Of a stretch of 64,000 nucleotides of DNA, positions 1 through 7,983 are shown in pieces. The stretch's first letter is position 1. Every line of letters starts with the position of its first letter. The stretch spans positions 1-64,000 of the forward strand of contig NZ_FXTU01000003.1 in the NCBI RefSeq assembly GCF_900182735.1, in the 5' to 3' direction. Made by a program: the position numbers and the translations under genes. Origin of the DNA: Laceyella tengchongensis (GTDB lineage Bacteria > Bacillota > Bacilli > Thermoactinomycetales > Thermoactinomycetaceae). The notes under the pieces were generated by a model, which was not told the origin of the DNA, made no database searches, and saw nothing but the letters and a program-made list of their open reading frames with translations.

Positions 1-52
1 TAAACATAGAAAAAACTCCTTATAGATTGTTTTTTATTGATTCGACAAAAAA

Positions 53-120
53 GGCTGCTGACCCTGCCTTTCAAGGCAGTTTGTCAGCAGCCTCAGGAGG
101 CTCAAACGAGCCTCCTTTTT
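53..120. terminator. paired terminator hairpins
   Basis: Two adjacent hairpins are visible. The first (53-62 with 83-92, GGCTGCTGAC/GTCAGCAGCC, with an inner 7-bp stem at 64-70/73-79) is preceded on the plus strand by AAAAAA, so it reads as a terminator on the minus strand. The second (95-103 with 108-116, AGGAGGCTC/GAGCCTCCT) is followed by TTTT and reads as a terminator on the plus strand. Confidence 0.75.
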
Positions 121-272
121 GCTGTAGCATACTCTAAAAGAAAATACATTTGGGTAACAATACGAAGAGCATCGGGGTAGTATGCAAGGTTCTCTTTTTG
201 ACCTTCTTCAAAAATGGACATATACCGATCACGAAATCGGCGTAGGGTCGTTAGTTCATCACAGTCGTCAAT
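102..272 (-). pseudogene. C-terminal scrap of an unrecognised protein
   Basis: The minus strand has 57 open codons ending in TGA at 102, inside the plus-strand terminator stem. The translation is helix-rich and charged (it contains RFRDRYMSIFEEGQ and ends in TAKRRLV). An in-frame stop at 273-275 cuts it off upstream and there is no start codon with a ribosome binding site. It is probably the tail of a lost gene. I do not recognise the family. A chance open frame cannot be excluded. Confidence 0.3.
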
Positions 273-279
273 TCAACAC

Positions 280-369
280 ATGAAGGGAGCTAGCTATGAA
301 ATTTATCTAGATGATTCATGGACAAACTACTATTTTAGAGGCGAACACGATTATACTGCCCATTAGGTG
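280..369 (+). other. short ORF or gene scrap
   Basis: ATG at 280 opens 29 codons that encode a peptide containing YEIYLDDSWTNYYF and end at TAG 367-369. GAAGGGAG lies after the ATG, not before it, so no start is supported. The frame continues open upstream, suggesting a fragment of a larger lost gene. From 370 to 500 I see no gene. Confidence 0.2.
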
Positions 370-508
370 AGGAAAATTTGGTGTAAATTCAACAAAAAAA
401 TTGAAGGGGACATAGAGGGTCTCTTCAAAATGTTTTTTTCATACTGAGAAGTGTCTCCATATTTAACTTCCATATCTCATTGCTTTCACCAGAGGGTGTC
501 ATAAACGA

Positions 509-555
509 ATGAAACAACAAAACGAGAGCTGAACGCTCTCGTTTTGTTGTTTCAT
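509..555. terminator. strong bidirectional hairpin
   Basis: There is a perfect 21-bp inverted repeat (509-529 with 535-555) and a 5-nt loop, TGAAC. Both arms are rich in A or T at the outer end. It sits 55 bp beyond the stop of the small secreted-protein gene on the minus strand and is its likely terminator. Confidence 0.8.
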
Positions 556-609
556 GTTTATATTACACATAGATGTGAACAATTGCTCGTGTCCACATTC
601 AGGTTGTTT

Positions 610-975
610 TTACTGAGAAATGCTACCTCTAGCATCGCATCCATAACCATTGCCATCTTTACAAGTTAATACGATGTAGTAGCGACCACTTGAGACAGCT
701 CTTGCATAGGCAGATCTGCTCGTAGTCTGCCCACCTGTAATAAATTGGTCTCTGCCCCATGAAACATAACGATAGACCTCAAAGCCAACATTTCTTCGGT
801 TGTTTGAAGTTACTGCGACATGGAGATTTCCCTCTTTTACTGAGATGAGAGCTGACTGGCGGGATTTCACGTTGGTGGGTAAATACACTGATGCAGATGC
901 TGCATATGCGACGAAGGAGCCAAGCATTACAAAAGTAGCAGCTAATGCCAGGAGTGAAAACATTTTTTTCTTCAA
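610..975 (-). CDS. small secreted protein of unknown function
   Basis: This is a 121-residue protein with a typical signal peptide: KKK at the N-terminus, a hydrophobic core (LLALAATFVMLGSFVAYA) and a cut near AYA-AS. The mature part of about 95 residues is predicted beta-rich and holds two cysteines near the C-terminus (LTCKDGNGYGC) that could form a disulphide. The start was set by the ribosome binding site: AAGGAGG at 985-991 has an 8-nt spacing to TTG 975, whereas the longer TTG at 984 abuts it. The gene faces away from the decarboxylase remnant and its upstream region ends exactly where that remnant begins, so it may be part of the inserted or rearranged segment. The family is not recognised. 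Confidence 0.7.
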   Translation of the reverse strand: MKKKMFSLLALAATFVMLGSFVAYAASASVYLPTNVKSRQSALISVKEGNLHVAVTSNNRRNVGFEVYRYVSWGRDQFITGGQTTSRSAYARAVSSGRYYIVLTCKDGNGYGCDARGSISQ

Positions 976-1017
976 ATGAATCAACCTCCTTCAATTTACC
1001 AACCCGAAGTAATTTAA

Positions 1018-1755
1018 TGTAATCAAATACCAGTTGATCCACTTAATGAATTGGCGGATGTTTGTCGCGAAGTGGATGCCTGGTTGCACGCCGATGGAGC
1101 ATATGGGGCACCGGTGGCTCTCACGGACAAAGGAAGAGAGCTGTTGCGCGGGATTGAACGCGTCGACTCACTGACCATGGACCCGCACAAATGGTTGTTT
1201 CAGCCGTATGACGTCGGCTGCGTGTTGATTCGGAATCGGCGGCATTTGCGGGAAACATTTAGCATGGCACCGGAGTATCTGCAAGATATCGACCTCGGCA
1301 ATGAACAACAAATCAATTTCGGGGAATGCGGCATTGAGCTTTCGCGCAGATTCCGGGCGCTCAAAGTGTGGTTGTCACTCAAAGCGTTTGGCGCTGAGTC
1401 ATTTCGCCAAGCAATTGACCATGGGATCATGCTGGCTGAACAGGCGGAGGCATTTATGCGCCAAACGGAGGACTGGGAGGTGGTGACGCCCGCGCAATTG
1501 GGCGTGCTCACGATCCGCTACCTGCCGAAGGGTATGGCGACACTGGACACCATCAATGAGCTCAACAAGCAACTGGCGGAAGAAGTCGTTCACAGGGGAT
1601 TTGCAATGGTGAGCACCACCACCTTGAAAGGGAAAGTGGTCATGCGTCTTTGCACTATTCACCCAGGGACGACCACGGAAGAGCTGCACCAGATATTGGC
1701 GAGAATTAGCGGATTGGCCGCAGAATTGGGTGCATCATGTACACATCCCATCTGA
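1018..1755 (+). pseudogene. PLP-dependent group II decarboxylase, 3' half only
   Basis: The translation matches the C-terminal half of aromatic-amino-acid/glutamate decarboxylase-type enzymes: VDPLNELADVCREVDAW, then DGAYG, then TMDPHKW with the PLP-binding lysine. Homology begins near 1033 (VDPLNELADVC) without a start codon; the frame is open only back to 1018, after a TAA at 1015-1017. About 240 N-terminal residues normally needed for the active site are missing, so no functional decarboxylase is expected. The C-terminal end looks complete. The break point at about 1015-1033 adjoins the upstream region of the divergent secreted-protein gene. Confidence 0.8.
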
Positions 1756-1810
1756 GGCGCGCACAGAAGAAGAAAGCAAGCCGTTGCATTACCATCAGCG
1801 CGAATGGCAC

Positions 1811-1845
1811 AAGAACCGACACAGACAGGCGTCGGTTCTTTTCAT
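1811..1845 (+). terminator. rho-independent terminator
   Basis: AAGAACCGAC (1811-1820) pairs with GTCGGTTCTT (1831-1840) over a 10-nt loop and runs into TTCATCTT. It closes the decarboxylase remnant. Confidence 0.75.
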
Positions 1846-2206
1846 CTTGTCACTCGGTGGGGGAGCAGAACAGCAACGATTGCCCTTCTTGTAACGAAGC
1901 GCTTTAGTCTCCCGCTACCATCACTTCCTCCAAAAAAACGCCGTCCATCTCTTCGTTGGGGCTTATGGGGTGATTGGTCGAATATCCCTAACTTCATCAG
2001 ATGGTCGATATCGGCGAGGAAACCGGTGGAGATGTATCGCCTGCTGATCCGGTGGATGAAAGAGGAAATTTCCCATTAAACGAGAAGTTATTGAATAATT
2101 CAACTTGAATATGATGAGGTAAGGAGGGGGTATAGAAAGATTTTATTTCTATCAAACAGAGTATTCGGTGTCCTAGCGGTTTCATGCCTGAATGGGGGGA
2201 TCAACA
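1846..2206 (+). promoter_or_regulatory. uxuA upstream region: promoter and operator candidates
   Basis: No convincing gene is seen; short open frames at 1804-2079 and 2001-2108 lack ribosome binding sites. A possible sigma-A promoter is TTATTG (2088-2093), 16 bp, TATGAT (2110-2115). Downstream lies an inverted repeat ATAGAAA (2132-2138), 7 bp, TTTCTAT (2146-2152), placed where a repressor would block transcription. An isolated AAGGAGGGGG at 2121-2130 has no ATG/GTG/TTG at usable distance. GGGGGGA at 2194-2200 is the uxuA ribosome binding site. Confidence 0.45.
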
Positions 2207-3283
2207 GTGAGAATGGTGTTTCGATGGTATGGTGAAGGCAATGATACAGTCAGTTTGGCTCAAATAAAACAAATTCCCGGTGTGGAAGGGATTGTGTGGG
2301 CCCTGCACGATGTGCCGGCAGGTGAAGAATGGGCGCTCGAGGATATATTGAGAGTCAAACGGGTCGCCGAGGAGCATGGCTTACACATTGAGGTTGTCGA
2401 GAGTGTGAATGTGCATGAAGATATCAAATTAGGATACCCTTCTCGCGAAAAATATATTGAAAATTATAAAAAAACAATCAAAAAACTGGCGCAAGTCGGG
2501 GTGAAGGTGATTTGCTATAATTTCATGCCCGTGTTTGATTGGACCCGGACGGACTTGTATAAAGAGATGGAAGACGGGTCAACAGCGCTTTTTTATGAAA
2601 AAGCAAAAGTGGATCAGATGAACCCCAACGAGTTGGTCAAGCGAATGGCGGATCAACGCGATTTGACGATGCCCGGTTGGGAGCCGGAGAGATTGAAGGA
2701 TCTGGAGAAACTGTTTGCGGCCTATCGGCATGTGACTGAAGAAGACTTGTGGAACAACTTGAAGTATTTCCTGGAACAAGTGGTACCTGTCGCGGAGGCG
2801 CATGGCATTAAGTTGGCGATTCACCCTGATGATCCGCCATGGCCGGTGTTTGGATTGCCCAGGATTATCACGAGCAGGGAAAGTATCAAAAGGGTGCTAA
2901 GTCTCGTAGACAGCCCTTCCAATGGAGTAACTCTTTGCAGCGGCTCTTTAGGAGCTAATCCAGCTAACGATGTTGCCGCCATGGTTAGGGAATTTGCCGA
3001 TCGCATCCCATTTGCCCACATTCGCAATGTGAAAGTTTACGAAAACGGCGATTTCATTGAGACATCGCATCGGACTGGCGACGGCTCGCTCGATATTTGC
3101 GAAATCGTAAAGGCGTATCATGAGAGCGGATTTAAGGGTTATGCAAGGCCGGATCACGGCAGGCACATTTGGGGAGAGAAGTGCCGGCCGGGCTACGGTC
3201 TGTATGATCGGGCACTCGGGATCATGTATTTATGGGGGATCTGGGATGCACTGGAAAAAGCAGGGCAGGAGAGACGTGCATGA
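2207..3283 (+). CDS. uxuA: D-mannonate dehydratase
   Basis: This enzyme dehydrates D-mannonate to 2-keto-3-deoxygluconate in cytosolic hexuronate breakdown. The 358-residue length and motifs fit UxuA: FRWYG at the N-terminus, IPGVEGIVWALHDVPAG, CYNFMPVFDWTRTDL, the metal-site HPDDPPWP, LCSGSLGA and DHGRH. I start at GTG 2207, 6-7 nt after GGGGGGA, because family members begin MxMxFRWYG; the ATG at 2192 precedes the ribosome binding site. It is the first gene of the uxuA-uxuB-kdgK-eda run and overlaps the next gene by 4 nt (ATGA), suggesting translational coupling. The uronate isomerase (UxaC) that should feed it is not in the window. Confidence 0.95.
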   Translation: MRMVFRWYGEGNDTVSLAQIKQIPGVEGIVWALHDVPAGEEWALEDILRVKRVAEEHGLHIEVVESVNVHEDIKLGYPSREKYIENYKKTIKKLAQVGVKVICYNFMPVFDWTRTDLYKEMEDGSTALFYEKAKVDQMNPNELVKRMADQRDLTMPGWEPERLKDLEKLFAAYRHVTEEDLWNNLKYFLEQVVPVAEAHGIKLAIHPDDPPWPVFGLPRIITSRESIKRVLSLVDSPSNGVTLCSGSLGANPANDVAAMVREFADRIPFAHIRNVKVYENGDFIETSHRTGDGSLDICEIVKAYHESGFKGYARPDHGRHIWGEKCRPGYGLYDRALGIMYLWGIWDALEKAGQERRA

Positions 3284-4125
3284 TAAGGAACGAGAACTTA
3301 AAAGGAAAAGTGGCGGTGATAACGGGCGGAAGCGGGGTTTTATGCGGTGAAATGGCGCGGGAGCTCGGCCGGCAGGGGGTAAAGGTGGCCATTCTGAACC
3401 GGAGGGTGGAACGCGGTGAACAAGTGGCGCACGAAATCGTGCAATTCGGAGGTGAAGCGATCGCCATCGCTTGTGATGTGCTGGACCCAGACAGTGTGAA
3501 AAAGGCGGAAGAGGTCGTATCAGGGCGTTGGGGCGCATGCGATATATTGATCAACGGCGCGGGCGGAAATCATCCGCAAGCAACCACGACCCATGAAACA
3601 TGGAAAGCGGAAGACGACGACAATGAGGACATCACCACCTTTTTTGATTTGACGAGTGAAGGATTCCAAGCGGTGTTTAATCTAAACATGCAGGGTACGC
3701 TCATTCCGACACAGGTTTTCACAAGGAGAATGGTCAACCGAAAAGGGGCGGTGGTAATTAATATATCGTCGATGAGTGCTTCTTGCCCGTTGACCAAAGT
3801 GCCGGCTTACAGCGCGGCCAAAGCGGCGGTAGAGAATTTTACCAAATGGCTCGCCGTGCACATGGCCGAAGCGGGGATTCGAGTGAATGCGATTGCACCG
3901 GGCTTTTTCCTGACATCACAAAACCGGGCATTATTAATGAAGGAAGATGGGTCGTTGTCTGAACGATCCCAAAAAATTTTGTCCCACACGCCGATGAGAA
4001 GGTTTGGTGTTCCACAAGATTTGCTTGGCACATTGATCTGGTTAGCCGATGAAAACATGTCCGGCTTCGTCACGGGTGTCACGATTCCGGTCGACGGCGG
4101 TTTTGCCGCTTATTCCGGGGTTTGA
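3280..4125 (+). CDS. uxuB: D-mannonate oxidoreductase (fructuronate reductase), SDR type
   Basis: This NAD(P)-dependent short-chain dehydrogenase of 281 residues should interconvert D-fructuronate and D-mannonate. It shows the nucleotide loop TGGSGVLCGEMA near residue 15, the NGAGG stretch, catalytic Ser in SSMSAS, the YSAAK motif (Tyr/Lys) and the C-terminal TGVTIPVDGGFAAYSGV. The acidic insert EDDDNEDITTFFDL after NGAGGNHPQAT is typical of the SDR-type mannonate oxidoreductases found beside uxuA in Bacilli (YjmF-like), which differ from the long-chain UxuB of enterics. The ATG at 3280 overlaps the uxuA stop and AGGAGAG precedes it. Confidence 0.88.
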   Translation: MIRNENLKGKVAVITGGSGVLCGEMARELGRQGVKVAILNRRVERGEQVAHEIVQFGGEAIAIACDVLDPDSVKKAEEVVSGRWGACDILINGAGGNHPQATTTHETWKAEDDDNEDITTFFDLTSEGFQAVFNLNMQGTLIPTQVFTRRMVNRKGAVVINISSMSASCPLTKVPAYSAAKAAVENFTKWLAVHMAEAGIRVNAIAPGFFLTSQNRALLMKEDGSLSERSQKILSHTPMRRFGVPQDLLGTLIWLADENMSGFVTGVTIPVDGGFAAYSGV

Positions 4126-4161
4126 TATTACAAGGGAACGAGGCGTTTGAAGGGGGATGTG

Positions 4162-5139
4162 ATGAGCTTGGCTGATTCGCATCAATCTTTTCCGCGCGTT
4201 GACGTGGTGACGTTTGGTGAAACGATGGGTTTGTTCATGCCGATGGGTGGCAAAGACATTGCTCACTCCACGCTGTTTGAAAAATCCTTTGGCGGTGCGG
4301 AAAGCAATGTGGCCATCGGCATTGCGCGCCTAGGATATACAGCGGGCTGGTGCGGCTTGTTAGGGGACGATCCGATCGGGCGCCACATAGGCAAGGTATT
4401 GCGGGGTGAGGGGGTTGATGTGTCACAAGTCCGTTTTTTAACGGATGCAAACACCGGCCTCATGCTCAGGGAAACGATATCTGGGAGGTCCGCTGTTTAT
4501 TATTACCGCAAACATTCTGCCGCCAGTTTGATGTCGCCGGCTGATTTGAACGAAGCGTACATCACCAACGCCAAAATTTTGCACATCACGGGAATCACGC
4601 CCGCGTTGAGCGACTCTTGTCACCAAACGGTGCTTCGCGCAGTCGAGGTGGCCAAATCTCAACAGGTCAAAGTCTGCTTCGACCCTAATCTACGCCTCAA
4701 ACTTTGGCCTATGAACCAAGCACGGCCGATTTTATTGGAGTTGGCGAAAATGGCCGATTATTTCCTCCCTGGGTTGCCGGAATTGCGGTTGCTTTATCAA
4801 ACAGACGATTTTGCGGAGATTCTGGAACATGTGCAAGCGTTGCCAGGCGCTACGATCATCAAAGGCGGAGCCAATGAAACCTATGTGCACGAGTGCGGGA
4901 AAATAACGGTTGTCCCCCATGTCAGAGTTGAGCGGCCGACAGACACGGTGGGGGCGGGCGATGGCTTTTGCGCTGGATTCATCGTCGGGCTTCTGAAAAA
5001 CAAAAGCCTTGCGGAATCGGCGCATTTGGGCAATGTGGTTGGAGCTATTGCCGTTGGCTCGCCGGGTGATTGGGAGGCATTACCTACATGGGAAAAAGTC
5101 GAGCAAGCACTTGGTGCGCGCAACCATATTGAAAGGTGA
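4162..5139 (+). CDS. kdgK: 2-keto-3-deoxygluconate kinase, PfkB family
   Basis: A ribokinase/PfkB-family sugar kinase of 325 residues, expected to phosphorylate 2-keto-3-deoxygluconate to KDPG with ATP. Motifs: TFGETMGLFMP near the start, the FGGAESNVAIGIARLG substrate lid region, FDPNLRLKLWP typical of KdgK, and the C-terminal PfkB signature DTVGAGDGFCAGF with the catalytic Asp. The start ATG 4162 is 5 nt after AAGGGGG (4150-4156). It lies 36 bp after uxuB and 13 bp before eda, so the order matches the pathway. Confidence 0.92.
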   Translation: MSLADSHQSFPRVDVVTFGETMGLFMPMGGKDIAHSTLFEKSFGGAESNVAIGIARLGYTAGWCGLLGDDPIGRHIGKVLRGEGVDVSQVRFLTDANTGLMLRETISGRSAVYYYRKHSAASLMSPADLNEAYITNAKILHITGITPALSDSCHQTVLRAVEVAKSQQVKVCFDPNLRLKLWPMNQARPILLELAKMADYFLPGLPELRLLYQTDDFAEILEHVQALPGATIIKGGANETYVHECGKITVVPHVRVERPTDTVGAGDGFCAGFIVGLLKNKSLAESAHLGNVVGAIAVGSPGDWEALPTWEKVEQALGARNHIER

Positions 5140-5152
5140 GGGGTGGCGGGGA

Positions 5153-5812
5153 GTGAAGAAGTTGAAAACTGTACTGTCATTGATGGAGGCGGGAGTGGTG
5201 GCCGTCGTGCGCGGACGTTCGGCGGAAGAAGCAATCAACATCTCGCGGCATGTGATCAGCGGGGGGATTAGAGCGGTCGAAATCACTATGACTGTCCCGA
5301 ACGCCTTAAATGCGATTGCCTCATTGACAGCAGAGTGCGCCAGCGAGGGTGTCGTGATCGGGGCGGGATCGGTACTTGATCCGGAGACGGCGCGAGCGGC
5401 CATCCTCTGCGGGGCCGAATTCATCGTGTCTCCCAGCTTACACGAAAACACCGTCATCTTGTGCAATCGCTATCGCGTGCCTGTGATCCCTGGAGCGGTC
5501 ACATTGCGGGAAATGCAAAAAGCGCTGGAGATGGGTGTGGACATAATAAAGTTGTTTCCTGCAAATCAGTTTTCCCCCAGCCTGCTCCGCGCGGTGAAGG
5601 GCCCATTGCCCCAAGCCAATCTGATGCCGACGGGCGGGATTACCCCTGAGAGAGTAGGAGAGTGGATCGCGGCCGGAGCGGCGGCGGTGGGAGTTGGTTC
5701 GGAACTGACCAAAGGGGTGGCGCCCGGTGGGGATGATGCCGTGATCGCCCAAAGAGCCAGCTTGTTTATGCGTGCGTATAGGGAGGCGAAACAGAACGCG
5801 GCCAACCAGTAG
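5153..5812 (+). CDS. eda: KDPG aldolase (2-dehydro-3-deoxyphosphogluconate aldolase)
   Basis: This class I aldolase of 219 residues splits KDPG into pyruvate and glyceraldehyde-3-phosphate. Motifs of the family are present: VVAVVRG, the catalytic Glu region (AVEITMTVP), GAGSVLD, the Schiff-base lysine in DIIKLFPA, and the phosphate-binding MPTGGI plus VGVGSEL. The start is GTG 5153 after GGTGAGGGG. It completes the uronate branch; together with kdgK it could also serve other sugar acids. No terminator is visible after it. Confidence 0.93.
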   Translation: MKKLKTVLSLMEAGVVAVVRGRSAEEAINISRHVISGGIRAVEITMTVPNALNAIASLTAECASEGVVIGAGSVLDPETARAAILCGAEFIVSPSLHENTVILCNRYRVPVIPGAVTLREMQKALEMGVDIIKLFPANQFSPSLLRAVKGPLPQANLMPTGGITPERVGEWIAAGAAAVGVGSELTKGVAPGGDDAVIAQRASLFMRAYREAKQNAANQ

Positions 5813-6284
5813 AGTAAAGGCGGTGGCCTTGACTACCTGGAAAATTCATGATATTTTGAAATATATATGGTTGAAATTAACATACAAGTTTTCCATGTTA
5901 ACCCTGTTGTTTTTCATGTGGACATGTGCCCGTTGTGCGGCGCAGGCGGACTGGCTGTCAAGCGTTGCTCCGGGCTTGCCACCCTGCCCCCGATCGATGG
6001 TTTCCTGCTGTGATGTCCCATCGAAGCCAGACACATGAGATTTGTTCCGACGAACGCATGATCCAACCCATTGCCGAATAGAATGATTTTGGAGTTGTTG
6101 CTGTTCCCATTTAGTAGGCTAAAGTCATTTCGCCGTGCAGTTTATGTCCGGGCTGACATCGGTGCTCAATAAACAGCCAGCTTCGTCAAATCCCGAGGGA
6201 AGCGGAGAATGCGGGTGGTTCGTTTGGGTTTCTCAGTGGTTGCTACGCTTGTGCGGTTAAAATCCATTTACAGGGGAGAGCAGA
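5813..6284 (+). other. 470-bp intergenic gap
   Basis: I see no convincing gene. The first 100 bp are AT-rich (with ATATATATGG and TTGAAATTAACATACAAG) and could hold a promoter for the following operon. The rest is GC-rich and has only short open frames with no ribosome binding site. No clear terminator or catabolite-repression (cre) site was found by eye. Confidence 0.4.
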
Positions 6285-7961
6285 ATGAAAAAAGGGATGT
6301 ACTGGTTGGCCCTGATTGTCATCCTGTGGGGGGTGTTGAACATCGGCCCACCCCCGGTTGTGAAAGCGGAACCTGTGTCCAGCCGCAGTCACATAGACGC
6401 CAAACTGTCCGATTATGCGGGATTTGAGCGGGAAGCCACGCCACGGGCCGACGGGGTCCGGCATGTGGACACTCCGGCTATGATCAAAAAACTGAAAGAA
6501 TTAAACGTCAATACGTATTATTATCTGAACTGGTACCAACCGACCGATTGGGACGACTTCAAAGACGAGTTTTTGCCTGCTGCCAAGGAAGCCGGCATCA
6601 ATGTTGTTTTGTATTTGGTCCCCCCATCGGAATCGACCGGTAGCCGCAAATCTTACCCTTACACCACGGATTATGTGGCGTGGGGGAAAGCGATTGCCGA
6701 GCTTTCTGTACAATATGACAATCTCATCGGTTGGGCGATTGACGACTTCAACCACAACCTTGATTTCTTCACGCCAGAATATATGGCGAAGATGAGAGAA
6801 GCCTCCACAGTGATTAACCCCAATCTGAAGTTTTTGCCTTCGTTTATGCCCCTCATGTATTTCCCTGCTTTAACAGAAGAATTTCTAAGAACCAGAGGAG
6901 ACTATATCGATGGTGTGATTGTGGCTTACCGCGATGATCCTTACCGCAACACCTCGGTCTGGTCTACTGAGCAACAACAGATTGACGAAGCTTACCAATT
7001 GTTAAAAAAATACAATCTGCCCCTCGTGTGGATGGTTTACACTTCGTACTTGACCAACACGCCTGGCAACCCATCGGTAGAATATGTTCGCGAAACAGTC
7101 CAGACTGCAGTGGACAATCTGCGGAAAGGTAAACTGGCAGGCATGATCACGTATGAATTGGAGAAAGAGTTTATTGCAGAGCCTGACAAGAAGGCGGCTA
7201 CTGGCAATGGCTATATGAGCTTCTTTGTGCCGTCAGGGGTTTCGACCAAGCCGGGTGATAACGTTTCCGCCAGCCAGGTTATCCATCCGGATGGATCAGG
7301 CAACTATGCGCTTTCTTTCCGAACGATGGCCGAAGGTCCCAAATTGGAGGGCTATCACATCAAGCAACTGTTGATTGATGAGCAGGTGGTGTGGGAGCAG
7401 GATGTAGCCCAAAACACCGTGAGCGGCCAGTGGGAAGAGGTGAATCTGGACTTAACCCCTTACCTCACTGGGAAAACATCGGCGACATTGACGATCCGGT
7501 TGTATGAGAAAAATGGAGTCAGAAATTATTGGGACAATGTCGGGTTTGATGACTTCAACGCACGCGGTTTCGCGATGAAGAACAGCGGTTTTGAGAAGAA
7601 AAGCGGCTGGAGCATTTCCAGCAGTTACGCTGGGATGATCGGCGAGAATATCATTTACGACCCCAATCGCCGCGAAAAGGCGTTCCGAGCGGTCGAAGCC
7701 GCTTACGTTTCCTATAAGTTGCAGGATGAGATTGTCAACGCTGATCTTCGTCATGGGATTAAGCGCAGCCTGTTGAACAAGATGAACCGGGCCATCGACG
7801 CCCATTTTTCGGAACGGAATCGTAGTGCTATTCAGTCACTCAGTATCCTATCGCTTGAGATCCGCGCATTGACGGGCATCCATATTCCAAAGGAAACAGC
7901 GGCATTATGGAATGGCAAGATCGAACGATTGGTTCAACTTTACCGCATGAAATTGGAATAA
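6285..7961 (+). CDS. secreted TIM-barrel glycan-active protein, family unknown
   Basis: 558 residues with a signal peptide (MKKGMYWLALIVILWGV, cut near VKA-EP at about residue 28). Residues about 35-325 alternate helix and strand like a glycoside-hydrolase TIM barrel, with YYYLNWYQP, VVLYLVPP, and IGWAIDDFNHN, where Asp153-Asp154 sit at a strand end as catalytic or ligand residues often do. Residues about 325-430 look like a beta-sandwich carbohydrate-binding module, and 455-558 are helical. It heads the transporter operon (22 bp before the binding protein), so it probably trims an extracellular glycan before uptake. I do not recognise a named family. Depolymerase, lyase or non-catalytic binding protein remain possible. 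The ribosome binding site is AGGGGAGAG. Confidence 0.65.
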   Translation: MKKGMYWLALIVILWGVLNIGPPPVVKAEPVSSRSHIDAKLSDYAGFEREATPRADGVRHVDTPAMIKKLKELNVNTYYYLNWYQPTDWDDFKDEFLPAAKEAGINVVLYLVPPSESTGSRKSYPYTTDYVAWGKAIAELSVQYDNLIGWAIDDFNHNLDFFTPEYMAKMREASTVINPNLKFLPSFMPLMYFPALTEEFLRTRGDYIDGVIVAYRDDPYRNTSVWSTEQQQIDEAYQLLKKYNLPLVWMVYTSYLTNTPGNPSVEYVRETVQTAVDNLRKGKLAGMITYELEKEFIAEPDKKAATGNGYMSFFVPSGVSTKPGDNVSASQVIHPDGSGNYALSFRTMAEGPKLEGYHIKQLLIDEQVVWEQDVAQNTVSGQWEEVNLDLTPYLTGKTSATLTIRLYEKNGVRNYWDNVGFDDFNARGFAMKNSGFEKKSGWSISSSYAGMIGENIIYDPNRREKAFRAVEAAYVSYKLQDEIVNADLRHGIKRSLLNKMNRAIDAHFSERNRSAIQSLSILSLEIRALTGIHIPKETAALWNGKIERLVQLYRMKLE

Positions 7962-7983
7962 GAGGGCCAAGGGGGAAACAAAG

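Noticed and set aside
1804..2079. 91-codon frame before uxuA
   Set aside because: Overlaps a terminator, no ribosome binding site, low-complexity translation.
5772..6038. 88-codon frame in the gap after eda
   Set aside because: Starts inside eda, no ribosome binding site, and the end is rich in Pro/Cys without a recognisable fold.
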